Shown piece after piece: positions 62,970 to 64,000 of a stretch of 64,000 bases of DNA. The stretch spans positions 186,001-250,000 of the forward strand of contig NZ_QJJU01000005.1 in NCBI RefSeq assembly GCF_003201655.1, given 5' to 3'. The position numbers and the translations under genes were made by a program. The stretch's first letter is position 1. Every line of letters begins with the position of its first letter. This DNA is from Mycolicibacterium moriokaense. Lineage in GTDB: Bacteria > Actinomycetota > Actinomycetes > Mycobacteriales > Mycobacteriaceae. Below the pieces are notes generated by a model. That model was not told where the DNA came from. It saw only the letters and a program-made list of their open reading frames with translations, and ran no database searches.

Positions 62970-62971
62970 AT

Positions 62972-63886
62972 GTGAGCGAACCGGGACAAGACACACGCCG
63001 GTCAGGGTTGCTGTTTGGCGTAGGTGCGTACGCGTCTTGGGGCCTGTTTCCCGCGTTCTTCCCGCTGCTGAAGCCGGCGAGCGTATTCGAAATCCTGGCG
63101 CACCGGATCGTGTGGTGCTTCGTGCTGATGGTCGTGGTCATCGCGGCGGTGCGAAGGCTCGGCGATATTCGTGCGATCACCCCGCGAACATGGCTGTTGT
63201 TGACGTTCGCGTCGGCCCTGATCTCCGTCAACTGGGTCATCTACATCTATGCGGTCAACAACGGTCACGTGGTGGACGCGGCGCTCGGCTACTTCATCAA
63301 CCCGCTGGTGACCGTTGCGCTGGGGCTGCTGGTCTTCCGCGAGCGGCTCAACCGCGCGCAGTTCGCCGCCCTGGCCATCGCCGTGATCGCCGTGGTGGTA
63401 CTCACCGTGGAGGTCGGCTCCCCACCGATTATCGGCATCGGGTTGGCGCTGTCGTTCGGCCTGTACGGGGCGGTCAAGAAGGTGGTGCCGACGGATCCCC
63501 GGGTCAGTGTGGGCGTCGAGGCTGGGCTAGCGGCGCCCTTCGCTTTGGCCTACGTCGTCGTGCTGCAGGCGACCGGCGACGGCACGTTCACCAGCTACGG
63601 GCCGGGCCACATCGCGCTGATGTTCCTGTCCGGTGTGCTCACGGCAGTGCCGCTACTGTTCTTCGCGGCGGCAGCGCACCGGTTGCCCATGGTCACGATG
63701 GGCCTGTTGTTCTACCTGACCCCGGCGATGCAGCTCACCTGGGGTGTGGTCGTCGGGCATGAGCCGATGCCGCCTGCGCGGTGGCTGGGCTTCGCGCTGA
63801 TCTGGCTGGCGCTCGCGGTGTTCACTGCAGACGCATTGTGGCGGGCCCGTGTCGATCGGGGGGCGCTCGAATCGTCATCCCGGTGA
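62972..63886 (+). CDS. rarD: RarD-family EamA transporter
   Basis: A 304-residue protein of ten membrane helices in two EamA repeats (NWVIYIYAVNNGHVVDAALG, FINPLVTVALGLLVFRERL) typical of RarD. Function is transport of unknown metabolites; the family was named for chloramphenicol sensitivity. GTG 62972 starts 2 bp after the rluD stop; upstream frame is a shadow of rluD. Confidence 0.9.
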   Translation: MSEPGQDTRRSGLLFGVGAYASWGLFPAFFPLLKPASVFEILAHRIVWCFVLMVVVIAAVRRLGDIRAITPRTWLLLTFASALISVNWVIYIYAVNNGHVVDAALGYFINPLVTVALGLLVFRERLNRAQFAALAIAVIAVVVLTVEVGSPPIIGIGLALSFGLYGAVKKVVPTDPRVSVGVEAGLAAPFALAYVVVLQATGDGTFTSYGPGHIALMFLSGVLTAVPLLFFAAAAHRLPMVTMGLLFYLTPAMQLTWGVVVGHEPMPPARWLGFALIWLALAVFTADALWRARVDRGALESSSR

Positions 63887-63914
63887 CACCATCGAGTCAG
63901 AGAGGAAATCAACC

Positions 63915-64000
63915 ATGCGGTACTGCCTGTTGATGCACTACCAGGAGGGCCCCGACGCGGGATTGACCGAGGAGGACATGGCGCCTGCCATGGCGGCCTT
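63915..64000 (+). CDS. YCII-like (DGPF-type) protein, 5' end only
   Basis: From ATG 63915, preceded by AGAGGA, the frame reads MRYCLLMHYQEGPDAGLTEE and then DMAPAMAA to the window end. The start pattern MRY-x-LL-x-HY and the acidic TEEDMAP are typical of small YCII-related proteins. Only 28 residues are visible. It is 28 bp after rarD. Confidence 0.65.
   Translation, partial: MRYCLLMHYQEGPDAGLTEEDMAPAMAA

Overview
The window is a densely packed, GC-rich mycobacterial chromosome segment. Gene content and order (pgl-opcA-zwf-tal-tkt, ctaB, ctaA, sufRBDCSUT, acn-acnR, ripA-ripB-moxR, fabG1-inhA-hemH, mutA-mutB-meaB, ileS-dinB-ansA-lspA-rluD) follow the Rv1444c-Rv1540 backbone of Mycobacterium tuberculosis as I recall it. 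SufB has no intein, and the large cluster that separates the dodecin gene from ileS in M. tuberculosis is absent. A non-tuberculous, Mycolicibacterium-like mycobacterium fits best; this is inference from content, not a database result. I saw no rRNA, tRNA, CRISPR array, insertion sequence or prophage structural gene.

Layout. 0-7 kb: oxidative and non-oxidative pentose phosphate genes on the minus strand, translationally coupled. 7-12 kb: haem O and haem A synthesis (ctaB, ctaA) interleaved with a DUF1254/1214 protein, a quinone reductase and an ATP-grasp protein. 11.8-13.5 kb: an accessory amino-acid permease followed by the wreck of an FAD-linked oxidase. 13.5-17 kb: an ABC transporter coupled to the mannosyltransferase MptB. 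17-23.2 kb: the Fe-S assembly operon, with its repressor SufR first. 23-28.9 kb: a lipoprotein, a membrane protein, a polysaccharide deacetylase, thioredoxin, an enoyl-CoA hydratase-like protein and an ABC-F ATPase. 29-32.7 kb: a small HTH protein, then aconitase with its TetR repressor. 32.7-39 kb: cell-wall hydrolases RipA/RipB and the MoxR/DUF58/VWA set. 39-41.6 kb: FAS-II enzymes FabG1 and InhA with ferrochelatase. 41.6-45 kb: NfeD/stomatin and a TVP38 protein. 45-50 kb: methylmalonyl-CoA mutase and its GTPase chaperone. 50-55.7 kb: the most variable part, with an esterase, a regulated trio (seven-helix membrane protein, HTH regulator, orphan condensation-domain lobe), dodecin, a zinc alcohol dehydrogenase, a CMD-family protein and a thioesterase. 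55.7-64 kb: a T-box leader and ileS, DNA polymerase IV, asparaginase, lipoprotein signal peptidase, pseudouridine synthase, RarD and the start of a YCII-like gene.

Regulation that can be read from sequence: a T-box before ileS; a SufR-type operator lying over the sufR start codon; an exact match to the AcnR consensus upstream of acn; tandem 9-bp repeats upstream of ripA; and several unassigned palindromes. About a dozen genes have a TANNNT-type (or ANNNT) -10 box six to eight bases before the start codon, the pattern of leaderless mycobacterial mRNAs; I used it to choose several starts. The best candidate for something undescribed is the 51.4-53.4 kb trio with its three-half-site operator. 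Other candidates are a hidden 53-codon gene at 254-415 and an unassigned perfect 11-bp inverted repeat between mptB and sufR.
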